Notes: generated by a model not told the origin, from the letters alone. 64,000 nucleotides of DNA from Halegenticoccus tardaugens (GCF_004116405.1 NZ_SDIC01000004.1:540079-604078), one strand, 5' to 3'; counted from the stretch's first letter, positions 15,352 through 24,302 are shown. Program-made: numbers and translations.

Positions 15352-16496
15352 CCTTCGTACCCCGCGTAGTCCATCAGCTCGCGGAAGATGTCCGAATCCA
15401 TCGCGTCCCGGTAGACGATCCCGCCCACCATGCCGCCGGGGTAGGAGCTGCCGTTCCGCACGTGATCCACCTTGTGGCAGTGCAGGAGGTAGATCCCGGG
15501 GTCCGCGTCCGCCTCGAACTCGACGGTGTACCGCTCGGCCGGGGCGACGTAGACGACGTCCTGCTCGTATCGGAGCGCCTCGGGCATCTCGCTGCCGTCC
15601 TTCTCGACGACCCGGAAGCGGTGGTTGTGGGTGTGCATCGGGTGGGCCATGAACCCGGCGTTGACGAAGTGGATCCGGACGGTGTCGCCGCGGTCGACGA
15701 TCATCGGCGAGCCGTCCTCCGGGTGGAGGGTCCGCGGCGCGCACTTGCCGTTGATGGTGAACGCGTCGGGGCGGCGGTTCGTGAGGTCGTAGGTCGCGTC
15801 CTCGCCGCCGTACTGCCGCGAGAGGCGGGTGTCCCACTCCTTGATCGTCATGAAGTACTCCTTGTCGGCGGGTTCGTACCCCTCGGGGTCGACCCGGAGG
15901 ATGCCGTACATCCCCATGTCCATGTGCATCGGCGTCTGGTAGTGGCAGTGGTAGAGGTGGGTCCCGGGGACGTTCGCCGGGATGGTGTATGTGTGCGTCT
16001 CGCCGGGGTCGGCCTGCACGCCCGTCGTCGTCGGCACGCCGTCGTTCTCCCACGTCTTGCGCACGCCGTGGAAGTGCAGCGTGTGGGGGTGGTCGCTCTT
16101 TTCGTTGTTCAGCGTGATCTTCAGGTCGTTGCCCTCGGTCGTCCGCAGGATCGGCCCCGGGACGCTCGGCTTCCCGTCGTCGGCCTGGAAAGCCCACACC
16201 TGCGGGAGATTCACCGGACCGCCCATCTCCTCGCCCGGGTGGGCCTCGTGGCGGGCCGGCAGCGAACTGATCGTCACCTCGTGGCCGCGCTCGTCGAGGT
16301 CTACGACCTCCGGCGGAGCCGTCAGCGGCAGATCGCTCCCGGGTTCGGCCTGCGGCTTCTCCGCCGAACCGTCCGACTGCGCCATCGGTGCCTGCATGCA
16401 ACCCGCGGCCGCGACGGCTCCCGTCGTTCCGGTCGCCGCGAGGAATTCGCGCCGCGAGATCTCGGTGCCGGGTGCGCCGATCGTGTCGTCGGTCAT
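15348..16496 (-). CDS. Two-domain multicopper oxidase, Tat-exported lipoprotein
   Basis: Copper oxidase (laccase or nitrite-reductase-like), 382 residues. Tat motif SRREFL and lipobox AAAGC (Cys33) indicate export and lipid anchoring. Domain 1: HPHTLHFHG (136-144) and HLYHCHYQTPMHMDMGM with Cys184, His191 and Met196. Domain 2: HPMHTHNH (285-292) and HCHKVDH...GGM with Cys340, His345 and Met356. Both domains therefore seem to carry a type 1 site plus His pairs for the interdomain cluster. It could be NirK-related, but the NirK active-site pattern is not followed in domain 2. A TATA-like GGTTATATCGG (minus strand, about 16522-16532) lies 30 bases upstream. Confidence 0.88.
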   Translation of the reverse strand: MTDDTIGAPGTEISRREFLAATGTTGAVAAAGCMQAPMAQSDGSAEKPQAEPGSDLPLTAPPEVVDLDERGHEVTISSLPARHEAHPGEEMGGPVNLPQVWAFQADDGKPSVPGPILRTTEGNDLKITLNNEKSDHPHTLHFHGVRKTWENDGVPTTTGVQADPGETHTYTIPANVPGTHLYHCHYQTPMHMDMGMYGILRVDPEGYEPADKEYFMTIKEWDTRLSRQYGGEDATYDLTNRRPDAFTINGKCAPRTLHPEDGSPMIVDRGDTVRIHFVNAGFMAHPMHTHNHRFRVVEKDGSEMPEALRYEQDVVYVAPAERYTVEFEADADPGIYLLHCHKVDHVRNGSSYPGGMVGGIVYRDAMDSDIFRELMDYAGYEG

Positions 16497-16607
16497 ATCT
16501 ACGGGTCGGGACGGAAATCCGATATAACCGGAACGTGATTCCTCGGCGGCGGGAACTGAACGGTCTATCCTCTCGGGTTCGAGACGAAATCACGAATAAA
16601 CGGGGGC

Positions 16608-16630
16608 CGATTCCCGGCGCGCGGGAATCG
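16608..16630. terminator. Perfect 9-bp hairpin between purB and the copper oxidase
   Basis: CGATTCCCG-gcgcg-CGGGAATCG, 21 bases past the purB stop on the minus strand, followed there by a short T-rich stretch (GTTTATTCG). A terminator for purB is the simplest reading; an operator for the downstream oxidase gene is an alternative. Confidence 0.45.
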
Positions 16631-16650
16631 CTCGACTGCGGCGAGGTGAC

Positions 16651-18108
16651 TCAGTCGGTCGTGGGATCGCCGGCGTCGTCCGCGCCGTCGTCGGTCGCGC
16701 CGTCGCTATCTACGGCGTCGCCGTCCAGTTCGTCGACGAGGTCGGCAGCCAGCCCCGTGTACCCCGCCGGCGTCAGCGCCCGCAGCTCCGCCCGCACGTC
16801 CTCGTCCACGTCGAGGTCGTCGAACAGCGCGCGGAGCTCCTCGATCGTCGTCCGCTGCCCGCGGGTGAGGTCTTTCACGCGCTCGTACGCCTCCGCGTCG
16901 CCCTCCCGGCGGAGGATCGTCTGGACGGCCTCGCCGACGACCTCGGGGTTCGCCTCCAGCTCCTCTCGCATCGCCGTCTCGTTGGGCACCACCTTCCCGA
17001 GCCCGGCGGCCGTCTTCCCGTAGCCGATGAGACAGTGCGCGAACGCCGCGCCGACGTTCCGCTTTACGGTCGAATCGGAGAGGTCGCGCTGGAGGCGCGA
17101 CGTCGTGACGTAGTCGGCGAGAAACGAGAGGTCCGCGTTCGCCTTCGAGAGGTTTCCCTCGCTGTTTTCGAAGTCGATCGGGTTCACCTTGTGCGGCATC
17201 GTCGACGAACCGGTCTCGCCCTCGACGGCGCGCTGGCCGAGGTAGCGGTCGGAGACGTAGAGCCACGCGTCGCGGTCGAGGTCGATCAGGACGTTGTTGA
17301 CGCCGCGGAGCGCGTCGAACAGCGCCGCGAGGTCGTCGCAGGGGTTCACCTGCGTCGCGAGCGGCGCGTGTTCGAGGTCGAGCCCCGCGACGAACTCCCG
17401 CGAGAACGCTCGCCATTCCACGTCGGGGTAGGCGGCGGCGTGGGCGGCGTACGTGCCGGACGCGCCGGCGAGTTTGCCCGAAAGCCCCGCCGCGGCCTCC
17501 CGAACGCGTCCCATCGTCCGGCCGAGCCGGGCGGCGTACACGGCCATCTCCTTGCCGAACGTCGTCGGCGTCGCCGGCTGTCCGTGCGTCCGCGCGAGCA
17601 TCGGCGCGTCGCGGTGCTCCCGCGCGAGCGCCGCGAGGTCGTCGCGAACCTCCGCCAGCGCGGGCAACAGCACCTCCTCGACCGCGGGTTTGGCGAGCAG
17701 CCGCTGTGCGAGGTTGTTCACGTCCTCGCTCGTCAGCCCGAAGTGGATCCACGGGTGCACCGACGCGGGCGTCTCGGTCCGGAGGAAGTACTCCACGGCC
17801 TTCACGTCGTGGTTCGTCGCGGCGTAACCCGCAGCACCCTCCGTCTCCAGCCGCTTTATCAGGCGCGCGTCCGCCGCATCGAACTCCTCGTACAGCGCGC
17901 GCAGGGCTGCGGCCTCGTCGTCGTCGAACGAAAGCGGCGTCGCCTCCAGCCCCGCGAGGGCGAGCAGGTACTCGACCTCCACGCGGACGCGGGCGCGCAT
18001 GAGCGCGGACTCGCTCGCGTACGGCGAAAGCGGGGCGGTTCGACGCGCGTACCGGCCGTCGAGCGGCGACACCGCCGCGAGCGGATCGTCCCGGGGAATC
18101 GCGGTCAT
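16651..18108 (-). CDS. purB: Adenylosuccinate lyase
   Basis: Cleaves SAICAR and adenylosuccinate in purine synthesis. 485 residues from ATG 18108 (MTAIPRDDPLAAVSPLDGRY). The AVSPLDGRY start and TSEDVNN motif are those of the long PurB type. Conserved catalytic region ARTHGQPATPTTFGKE (His near 175) and the fumarase/aspartase-family signature GSSTMPHKVNP (300-310). The last 25 residues are acidic, Asp-rich. A 17-residue upstream extension is open but not family-like. Divergent from purNH, with which it shares a 168-base control region. Confidence 0.96.
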   Translation of the reverse strand: MTAIPRDDPLAAVSPLDGRYARRTAPLSPYASESALMRARVRVEVEYLLALAGLEATPLSFDDDEAAALRALYEEFDAADARLIKRLETEGAAGYAATNHDVKAVEYFLRTETPASVHPWIHFGLTSEDVNNLAQRLLAKPAVEEVLLPALAEVRDDLAALAREHRDAPMLARTHGQPATPTTFGKEMAVYAARLGRTMGRVREAAAGLSGKLAGASGTYAAHAAAYPDVEWRAFSREFVAGLDLEHAPLATQVNPCDDLAALFDALRGVNNVLIDLDRDAWLYVSDRYLGQRAVEGETGSSTMPHKVNPIDFENSEGNLSKANADLSFLADYVTTSRLQRDLSDSTVKRNVGAAFAHCLIGYGKTAAGLGKVVPNETAMREELEANPEVVGEAVQTILRREGDAEAYERVKDLTRGQRTTIEELRALFDDLDVDEDVRAELRALTPAGYTGLAADLVDELDGDAVDSDGATDDGADDAGDPTTD

Positions 18109-18162
18109 GGTGTGCTCTGCCCGCGGGACCCGCAAAAGCGTGTCGGTGGATGATGCCATCTC

Positions 18163-18213
18163 CGTGTATATCTGCGCCGAGAACGTGGACGAAATGTCCG
18201 GATCCTATACACG
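18163..18213. promoter_or_regulatory. Divergent purB/purNH promoter pair arranged as a dyad
   Basis: CGTGTATA (18163-18170) and TATACACG (18206-18213) are exact inverted copies. Read outward, each is the TATA element of one gene: the left copy for purB (leader about 35 bases), the right for purNH (leader about 40 bases). A palindromic TGTGCACA also lies near 18219-18226. The symmetry suggests co-ordinated control; the binding factor is unknown. Confidence 0.5.
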
Positions 18214-18276
18214 AAGCTGTGCACATTCGCCCGTCCAACCGCAACTGTTTTTCCTCCGGCGGGGGGTGTATCGACC

Positions 18277-19854
18277 ATGCTCAAGATCGCCGGCCTCGCG
18301 AGCAATCGCGGACGGAACCTGCTGCACGTCGCCGACCGCGCACCGGGTGGGGCGGAACTCGCCGTCGTCCTCTCGAACGAGGAGGGTGCGCCCGTCCTCG
18401 CCGACGCGTCCGAGCGCGGCGTTCCGACCGAAGTCGTGACGAGAGACGAGGGAGAGGGCCGCGAGTCCCACGAGCGTCGCATTCTCGACCGGCTCGACGG
18501 GTACGACTTCGACCTCGTCTGTCTCGACGGCTACATGCGCGTTCTCACCGCCGAGTTCCTCGACGGCGCGCCGACCACGCTGAACGTCCACCCGTCCCTG
18601 CTCCCGGCGTTCCCCGGGACGGACGCCCACGAACAGGTGCTCGACGCCGGCGTGCGGATGACCGGCTGTACGGTACACGTCGTGACCGAGGAGGTCGACG
18701 CCGGGCCGATCGTCACGCAGGAGGCGGTTCCCGTGTACGAGGGCGACGACGCCGAGGCGCTCAAAGAACGCGTCCTCCACGAGGCCGAGTTCACGGCGTA
18801 CCCCCGCGCGGTCCGCTGGTTCGCCGAGAATCGCGTCGAGGTCGACGACGGAGCCGTCGCCGTGGAGGGCGACGTCGGCGGCGACTTCCCGGAGCGCCGG
18901 CTCGTCTCCGACGAGCGCGGAACGACGCTGCGGTACGGCGAGAACCCCCACCAGGCCGCCGCGCTGTACGTCGACGACGCCTGCGAGGAGGCGAGCGTCG
19001 TCCACGCGGCCCAGCGCAACGAGGGCGCGAAGGCGTTGTCGTACAACAACTACAACGACGCCGACGGCGCGCTCGATCTCATAAAGGAGTTCGACGAGCC
19101 CGCGGCCGCGGTGATAAAACACGCGAACCCAGCCGGCTGTGCGACCGCCGACGCGCTCGCCGACGCGTACGGGCGCGCCCTCGCGACGGATCCGATGAGC
19201 GCGTTCGGCGGCATCGTGGCGCTGAACCGCGAGTGCGACGCGGAGACGGCCGAGCTGATCGTCGACTCCTTCAAGGAGGTCGTCGTCGCGCCCGGGTACA
19301 CGGACGCCGCGCTCGACGTGCTCCGGGGGAAAAAGAACCTCCGCGTGCTCGACGTGGGCGAACTCGACGGGTACGACGAGCCGTTCGCCGAGAAGCCGAT
19401 CGTCGGCGGCCGACTCGTCCAGGAACGGGATCGGTGGACCCCGACCCGCGACGATCTGGAGGTGGTCACCGAACGAGCGCCGACGGACGAGGAGATCGAG
19501 ACGATGTTGTTCGCGTGGAAGACGCTCAAGCACGTCAAATCCAACGGCATCCTCTTCGCCGAGGGGACGGAGACGGTCGGAATCGGCATGGGGCAGGTCA
19601 GCCGCGTCGACGCCGTTCGTCTCGCCGCGATGAAGGCCGACGAGCACGCGGAGGGAAAGTCCGCCGAGGGCGCGGTGATGGCCTCCGACGCGTTCTTCCC
19701 GTTCCCCGACGGCATCGAGGAGGCGGCGAGCGCGGGGATCGCGGCGGTGATCCAACCGGGCGGGTCCGTCAACGACGAGGACGTCATCGAGGCGGCCGAC
19801 GAGCACGGGATGGCGATGACGTTCACCGGCCGGCGGTGCTTCAGACACGACTGA
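18277..19854 (+). CDS. purNH: PurN-PurH fusion: GAR formyltransferase plus AICAR formyltransferase
   Basis: Performs both formyl transfers of purine synthesis. 525 residues. The N-terminal domain (1-195) is PurN-like: IAGLASNRGRNLLH, DLVCLDGYMRVL, TLNVHPSLLPAFPG and TVHVVTEEVDAGPIV. The C-terminal domain (about 205-525) is the AICAR transformylase half of PurH: RYGENPHQ, SYNNYNDADGAL, catalytic VIKHANPAG, and PGGSVNDEDVIEAAD. The methylglyoxal-synthase-like IMP cyclohydrolase half of bacterial PurH is absent, so IMP ring closure must come from elsewhere (archaeal PurO is the known substitute). The final codons lie inside a 34-base repeat. Confidence 0.94.
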   Translation: MLKIAGLASNRGRNLLHVADRAPGGAELAVVLSNEEGAPVLADASERGVPTEVVTRDEGEGRESHERRILDRLDGYDFDLVCLDGYMRVLTAEFLDGAPTTLNVHPSLLPAFPGTDAHEQVLDAGVRMTGCTVHVVTEEVDAGPIVTQEAVPVYEGDDAEALKERVLHEAEFTAYPRAVRWFAENRVEVDDGAVAVEGDVGGDFPERRLVSDERGTTLRYGENPHQAAALYVDDACEEASVVHAAQRNEGAKALSYNNYNDADGALDLIKEFDEPAAAVIKHANPAGCATADALADAYGRALATDPMSAFGGIVALNRECDAETAELIVDSFKEVVVAPGYTDAALDVLRGKKNLRVLDVGELDGYDEPFAEKPIVGGRLVQERDRWTPTRDDLEVVTERAPTDEEIETMLFAWKTLKHVKSNGILFAEGTETVGIGMGQVSRVDAVRLAAMKADEHAEGKSAEGAVMASDAFFPFPDGIEEAASAGIAAVIQPGGSVNDEDVIEAADEHGMAMTFTGRRCFRHD

Positions 19855-19950
19855 GCGTCAGCGAGGGAGTGTCTGAAGCTCGAAAGACGAGCGTTTGGGA
19901 GTCGTTCGGTGTTTCCGACACGACTGAGCGTCAGCGAGGGAGCGTCTGAA
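19844..19950. repeat. Duplicated 34-base element at the end of purNH
   Basis: Copy 1 at 19844-19877 and copy 2 at 19917-19950 match at 33 of 34 positions (difference T/C at 19870/19943). Copy 1 covers the last codons and stop of purNH. Each contains the small palindrome CTGAGCGTCAG. Copy 1 also closes as a hairpin, TCAGACAC (19841-19848) with GTGTCTGA (19869-19876). Between the copies lies 39 bases of unrelated sequence. It could act as a terminator or be a dispersed genomic repeat. The rest of the gap to 20044 shows nothing else. Confidence 0.75.
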
Positions 19951-20044
19951 TGTAGCGCGAGCCCGAACGCTGCGTCGCACCCCTCGATGCAGCGACTGAG
20001 AATCGTTCGACACGCTAAAGCGCGGGAGACGTGAGATCACGAGT

Positions 20045-22480
20045 ATGGAGTACTACGAGGCGGCGGACTTCCTCTTCGACCTCCGCCGGTTCCGGGTAAA
20101 ACCGGGAACGGAGTCCGTCCGGGACCTCCTCGCGCACCTCGGAAACCCGCACGAGGGCGTGCGGTTCGTCCAGATCGCGGGTTCGAACGGGAAGGGCAGC
20201 ACCGCCAAGATGGTCGAATCGATCCTCCGCGAGGCCGGCCTCAGCGTCGGCCTCTACACCTCGCCGCACCTGGACGATCTCCGCGAGCGGATCCGCGTCG
20301 ACGGGCGAAAGATGCCCCGCTCGGCGGTCGCGGAGTTCGTCGAGGAAGTCAAGCCGTTCTTGATCCGGCGGGCCGCCGCGGGCGAACCGCTCACGTTCTT
20401 CGAGGTTGTCACCGCCATGGGACTCCGCCAGTTCGGCCGCGCCGGCGTCGACGTCGGCGTTCTCGAAGTCGGACTGGGCGGCGAGTTCGACGCGACGAGC
20501 GTCGTCGATCCCGTCGCGGCGGCGGTGACGAACGTCTCCCTCGAACACACGGCGGTTCTCGGCGACACGATCGAAGAGATCGCGACGACGAAGGCGAAGA
20601 TCGCCCCCGGGGACGCGCCGCTCGTCACCGCCGCGACCGGCGAAGCGCTCGAAACGATTCGCGACGTCGCGGGCGACGTGATCGCGGTGGACGAAACCGG
20701 GGATTCGGCCGTCACCGTCGAGTACGGCGGTCGAACGGACCACGCCGAGTCGAGGGTCTCCGTGGCGGGCCGCGACTGGTCCGTCGAGGCCCGGCTGCCG
20801 CTCGTCGGCGCGTATCAGGCCCGAAACGCCGGCATCGCCTGCGAACTGGCGCGGCAAGTGACCGACGTCCCCGAGTCGACGCTCGCTCGCGGGCTCAGAA
20901 ACGCCCACTGGCCGGGGCGCTTCGAGGTGATGGAGCGCGATCCGATGATCGTGCTCGACGGCGCGCACAACCCCGGCGCGTGCGCCGAGTTGGCGGCGAC
21001 GCTCTCGGCGTTCGAGTACGACGATCTTCACCTCGTCTTCGGCGCGATGCACGACAAGGACCACCGCGGCATGGCCGAAGCCCTCCCCGATCCGACCTCG
21101 GTCCTGACGTGCCGGCCGAACCTCGACCGCGCGGAGGATCCCGAGGTCCTCGCGCGGGTCTTCGCGAACGCCGGCGTCGCCGACGCGGACTTCTCGCGCT
21201 CCGTGGCCGACGCGGTCTCGGCCGCGGTCGATCGCGCCGAGCCGGACGACTGCGTGCTCGTCACCGGGTCGCTGTTTTGCGTCGCGGAGGCGCGGCGGAC
21301 GTGGACGCGAGTCGAGATTCCGAAGCGCGTCCGCGACATCGGCGACGCCCGCGAGGTGCTCTCCGGAGCGAACGCCGCTCCCGAAGACGTAGATTCGACG
21401 CGCGACGAGGCCGTCCATCGGACGGTGAAGACGCGCGTCGAGCGACGACAGGCGAGGCATCTGCGGGAGGCGATGCTCGCCGTCGACGGCGGGTGTGCCG
21501 TCTCTGGTGCGGGAACCGACGGCGAGCTCGTCGACGTCGTGTTGACCGGTAGCCTCGCGCAGTTCGAACGACTCGTCGACGAACTCGACGGACGGCCGTT
21601 CGGACTCGACGACGTCGCGACCGGGATGCGCGATCGGCTCGAGACCGGCGTCGAATCGCCGGCGCACGGCTACCCGTGGACGGACGGCCCCGCCGTGATG
21701 GGCATCCTCAACGTCACGCCGGACAGCTTCCACGACGGCGGTGAATTTTTCGACGCCGCGGCCGCGGTCGAGCGAGCGGAGGAGATGATCGCGGCGGGCG
21801 CGGACATCATCGACGTCGGCGGCGAGAGCACCCGTCCGGGAGCGGACGTCGTCCCGGTCGACGAGGAGATCGACCGCGTCGTCCCCGTCATCGAAGCCGT
21901 CGCCGACCTCGACGCGTGGATTTCGATCGACACGCGGAAGGCGGCGGTCGGCAGAGCGGCGCTCGACGCCGGGGCGGACATCCTCAACGACGTGACCGGC
22001 CTCGCCGACCCCGAGATGCGGTTTCTCGCGGCCGAACGCGAGGTGCCCGTGATCGTGATGCACAGCATCGACGCGCCGGTGGTTCCGGAAAAGCGCGTCG
22101 AGTACGACGACGTGGTCGAGGACGTCATCGACGAACTCGGGGAGCGCGTCCTTCTGGCGGAGAAAGCGGGGATTCCTCGCGAGCGCGTCATCGTCGACCC
22201 CGGCCTCGGCTTCGGGAAGTCGAAGGCGGAGAACTTCGAGATTCTCGGCCGCCTCGACGAGTTCGAGGCGCTCGGCTGTCCGGTGCTCGTCGGCCACTCG
22301 CACAAGTCGATGTTCGAACTCGTCGGCGGAACGGCGGGCGACGACCTCCCCGCGACCGTCGCGGGGAGCGCGGTGGCGGTCGAACGGGGCGCTGACGTCG
22401 TCCGCGTTCACGACGTCGCGGAGAACGTCGCCGCCGTTCGGGTCGCCTCCGCGGCGACCGCGCCCGAGCGGTTCGAGTGA
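20045..22480 (+). CDS. folCP: FolC-FolP fusion: folylpolyglutamate synthase/dihydrofolate synthase plus dihydropteroate synthase
   Basis: Two folate enzymes in one 811-residue chain. Residues 1-430 are FolC: P-loop IAGSNGKGSTAKM (about 44-56), TSPHLDDLRERI, VGLGGEFDATSV and VLDGAHNPGACAEL. Residues about 555-811 are FolP: MGILNVTPDSFHDGG, DVGGESTRPGAD, VNDVTG-type LNDVTGLADP, and VDPGLGFGKSKAENFEIL. Between them, about 430-550, is a region without a recognised motif (from VEIPKRVRDIGDAREVL onward) that may be a separate small domain. The start at ATG 20045 gives the normal FolC N terminus. Confidence 0.94.
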   Translation: MEYYEAADFLFDLRRFRVKPGTESVRDLLAHLGNPHEGVRFVQIAGSNGKGSTAKMVESILREAGLSVGLYTSPHLDDLRERIRVDGRKMPRSAVAEFVEEVKPFLIRRAAAGEPLTFFEVVTAMGLRQFGRAGVDVGVLEVGLGGEFDATSVVDPVAAAVTNVSLEHTAVLGDTIEEIATTKAKIAPGDAPLVTAATGEALETIRDVAGDVIAVDETGDSAVTVEYGGRTDHAESRVSVAGRDWSVEARLPLVGAYQARNAGIACELARQVTDVPESTLARGLRNAHWPGRFEVMERDPMIVLDGAHNPGACAELAATLSAFEYDDLHLVFGAMHDKDHRGMAEALPDPTSVLTCRPNLDRAEDPEVLARVFANAGVADADFSRSVADAVSAAVDRAEPDDCVLVTGSLFCVAEARRTWTRVEIPKRVRDIGDAREVLSGANAAPEDVDSTRDEAVHRTVKTRVERRQARHLREAMLAVDGGCAVSGAGTDGELVDVVLTGSLAQFERLVDELDGRPFGLDDVATGMRDRLETGVESPAHGYPWTDGPAVMGILNVTPDSFHDGGEFFDAAAAVERAEEMIAAGADIIDVGGESTRPGADVVPVDEEIDRVVPVIEAVADLDAWISIDTRKAAVGRAALDAGADILNDVTGLADPEMRFLAAEREVPVIVMHSIDAPVVPEKRVEYDDVVEDVIDELGERVLLAEKAGIPRERVIVDPGLGFGKSKAENFEILGRLDEFEALGCPVLVGHSHKSMFELVGGTAGDDLPATVAGSAVAVERGADVVRVHDVAENVAAVRVASAATAPERFE

Positions 22481-22607
22481 GACGCCCGATGACCTCCTGT
22501 GTGGCGAACGGACGGTACGGGGCGACACCGCGAGACGGGGTACCGTACTGCCGCGGACCGTCCCGCGTCGATTCGTCAACGCATGGTGACGATGGCCGCG
22601 CTATCGC

Positions 22608-22617
22608 GTATAAACCT
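22608..22617 (+). promoter_or_regulatory. TATA-like element upstream of rpo11
   Basis: GCGTATAAAC is the clearest TATA match in the 225-base gap before rpo11 and would give a leader of about 70 bases. No other feature is evident in the gap 22481-22705. Confidence 0.4.
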
Positions 22618-22705
22618 GCGCACCCCGTCGACCGGGACACCGCGCGCGTTCGTCGGCGTCCCTCGATACGAAACGTTGAAACAGGCGACGACAGAAGGTG
22701 TTGAC

Positions 22706-22990
22706 ATGGAACTGCGGGTCATCGAGAAGACGGACGAGGAACTCCGCATCGAGATCGCCGGCGAGGATCACACCTTCATGAACGTGCTCAAGGGCGCGCT
22801 GCTCGAAACCGAGGGCGTCGCCGCCGCGACCTACGACATGAACCCCGAGCAGTCGGGAGGGCAGACCGACCCCATCCTCTCCGTGAAGACCGAAGGCGGC
22901 GTCGACCCGCTCGACGCCGTCGCCGAGGCGTCGCGGCGCATTCAGGGGACGACCGGCGACCTCCGGGACGCGTACAACGCGGCGATCTGA
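22706..22990 (+). CDS. rpo11: DNA-directed RNA polymerase subunit Rpo11 (L)
   Basis: Archaeal counterpart of eukaryotic Rpb11, which pairs with Rpo3 at the start of polymerase assembly. 94 residues beginning [20 protein letters not shown], with the family motif [27 protein letters not shown] (split here by two variable sites) and [10 protein letters not shown]. The length is normal for archaeal Rpo11. The ATG at 22706 was chosen over an upstream in-frame start that would add 69 unrelated residues. Confidence 0.95.
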   Translation: MELRVIEKTDEELRIEIAGEDHTFMNVLKGALLETEGVAAATYDMNPEQSGGQTDPILSVKTEGGVDPLDAVAEASRRIQGTTGDLRDAYNAAI

Positions 22991-23102
22991 GCCCGCCTTC
23001 GACGGGGGTGGGGGCGATTCGCAGGGCGGCTGACTCGAGAGGGGTCGCAACTCTCCGTCGCCGTGACAACGGCTATCTTCGTGGGCGTCGTGTCTAGTCC
23101 CC

Positions 23103-24302
23103 GTGGTGGGCAGGTGGGGGCGGTACCTCTCGTCCCCGGCGTTGCACGACGCGGAACCGGTGCCCGAGCGCCACGCGACGTGGCTAGAACTCTTCTTCGA
23201 CCTCGTGTTCGTGGTCGCGGTTGCGGAACTCGGGCACCTCCTCGGCGAGAACCTCTCCCTCGGAGGCGCGGTCGAGTTCGTCGCGCTGTTCGTGCCGGTC
23301 TGGTGGGTGTGGATCACCCACAGCTACTACGGCGACATCTTCGACAGCGGCGACGCCGTCTATCCGCTCGCGACGCTTCTGGTGATGTTCGGGGTCGTCG
23401 TCTGGGCGACGACGTTCCACGGGGCGTTCCACGGCGGGAGCGCGGCGTTCGCGGCCGCCTACCTCGCGATCCGAACGCTCAACACGGCGCTGTACGCGTT
23501 CGCCGGTCGGGTCGCGTCCGGGACGGAGACGCTCGCGCGGCGATTCGCGCTCGGCTACTCCGTCGGACTCGCTTTCTGGGTGGGCTCGTTCTTCGTTCCG
23601 GAACCGGCTCGGTACGCGCTCTGGGCGGTCGGTCTCACGATCGAGATCCTCTCGTCGCCGATCATCTACGTGACGCTCCCCGACGTGCCGGCACAGGAGT
23701 CGCACATGGACGAACGGTTCGGGCTGTTCACGATCATCGTCCTCGGCGAGACCATCGTCGGGGTTGCGCGAGGGAGCGCCGACGTGCCGCTCGGACCGGC
23801 TACCGGCTTCACCGCCGTCTGCGGCTTCGTCGTCGCCGTCTGTCTGTGGTGGCTGTACTTCGGTTACGCCGACGCGTCGGTCATCAACCGGGCGCTGCGG
23901 AGCGACGCGCGCGAACTCGCCCTCTCTTTCGTCTACGGGTACGGTCACCTCATCGTCTTCGCGAGCCTCGCCGCGGGTGGAATCGGCATCGAGCGTCTCC
24001 TGCGCGCAGCGGCGGCGGGAGCGGCGCTTCCGGTCGACGAGCGGGTCGTCGTCAGCGGTGCCGCCGCGGCGTTCCTGTTGGGTCTCGCGCTGATTCACTG
24101 GGCCGCGCCGGGACGAATTCCGAGGGCGATCCTCGCGGCCCGGCTTCTCGCCGGGATCGGCGGGCTCGGACTCGTCGTCTTCGGCGCGGGATTCACCGCG
24201 GCGGTCCTCGCCGGCGCGTTCGCGTCGCTCTTCGTCGCGCTCGTCGGCTTCGAAGCGTCCCGAACCGGTCGCGGCGTTCGCGTGCTCGAAGCGGAGATCT
24301 AG
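23103..24302 (+). CDS. Low temperature requirement protein A (LtrA) family membrane protein
   Basis: Polytopic membrane protein, 399 residues, of unknown biochemical function. The N-terminal signature ERHATWLELFFDLVFVVAVAEL and later FGLFTIIVLGETIVGVARG are diagnostic of LtrA. About ten or more hydrophobic segments follow one another, with LWWLYFGYAD and YGYGHLIVFASL as further family motifs. The start is GTG 23103. Its last 4 bases overlap the end of the convergent DUF1684 gene. Confidence 0.88.
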   Translation: MVGRWGRYLSSPALHDAEPVPERHATWLELFFDLVFVVAVAELGHLLGENLSLGGAVEFVALFVPVWWVWITHSYYGDIFDSGDAVYPLATLLVMFGVVVWATTFHGAFHGGSAAFAAAYLAIRTLNTALYAFAGRVASGTETLARRFALGYSVGLAFWVGSFFVPEPARYALWAVGLTIEILSSPIIYVTLPDVPAQESHMDERFGLFTIIVLGETIVGVARGSADVPLGPATGFTAVCGFVVAVCLWWLYFGYADASVINRALRSDARELALSFVYGYGHLIVFASLAAGGIGIERLLRAAAAGAALPVDERVVVSGAAAAFLLGLALIHWAAPGRIPRAILAARLLAGIGGLGLVVFGAGFTAAVLAGAFASLFVALVGFEASRTGRGVRVLEAEI

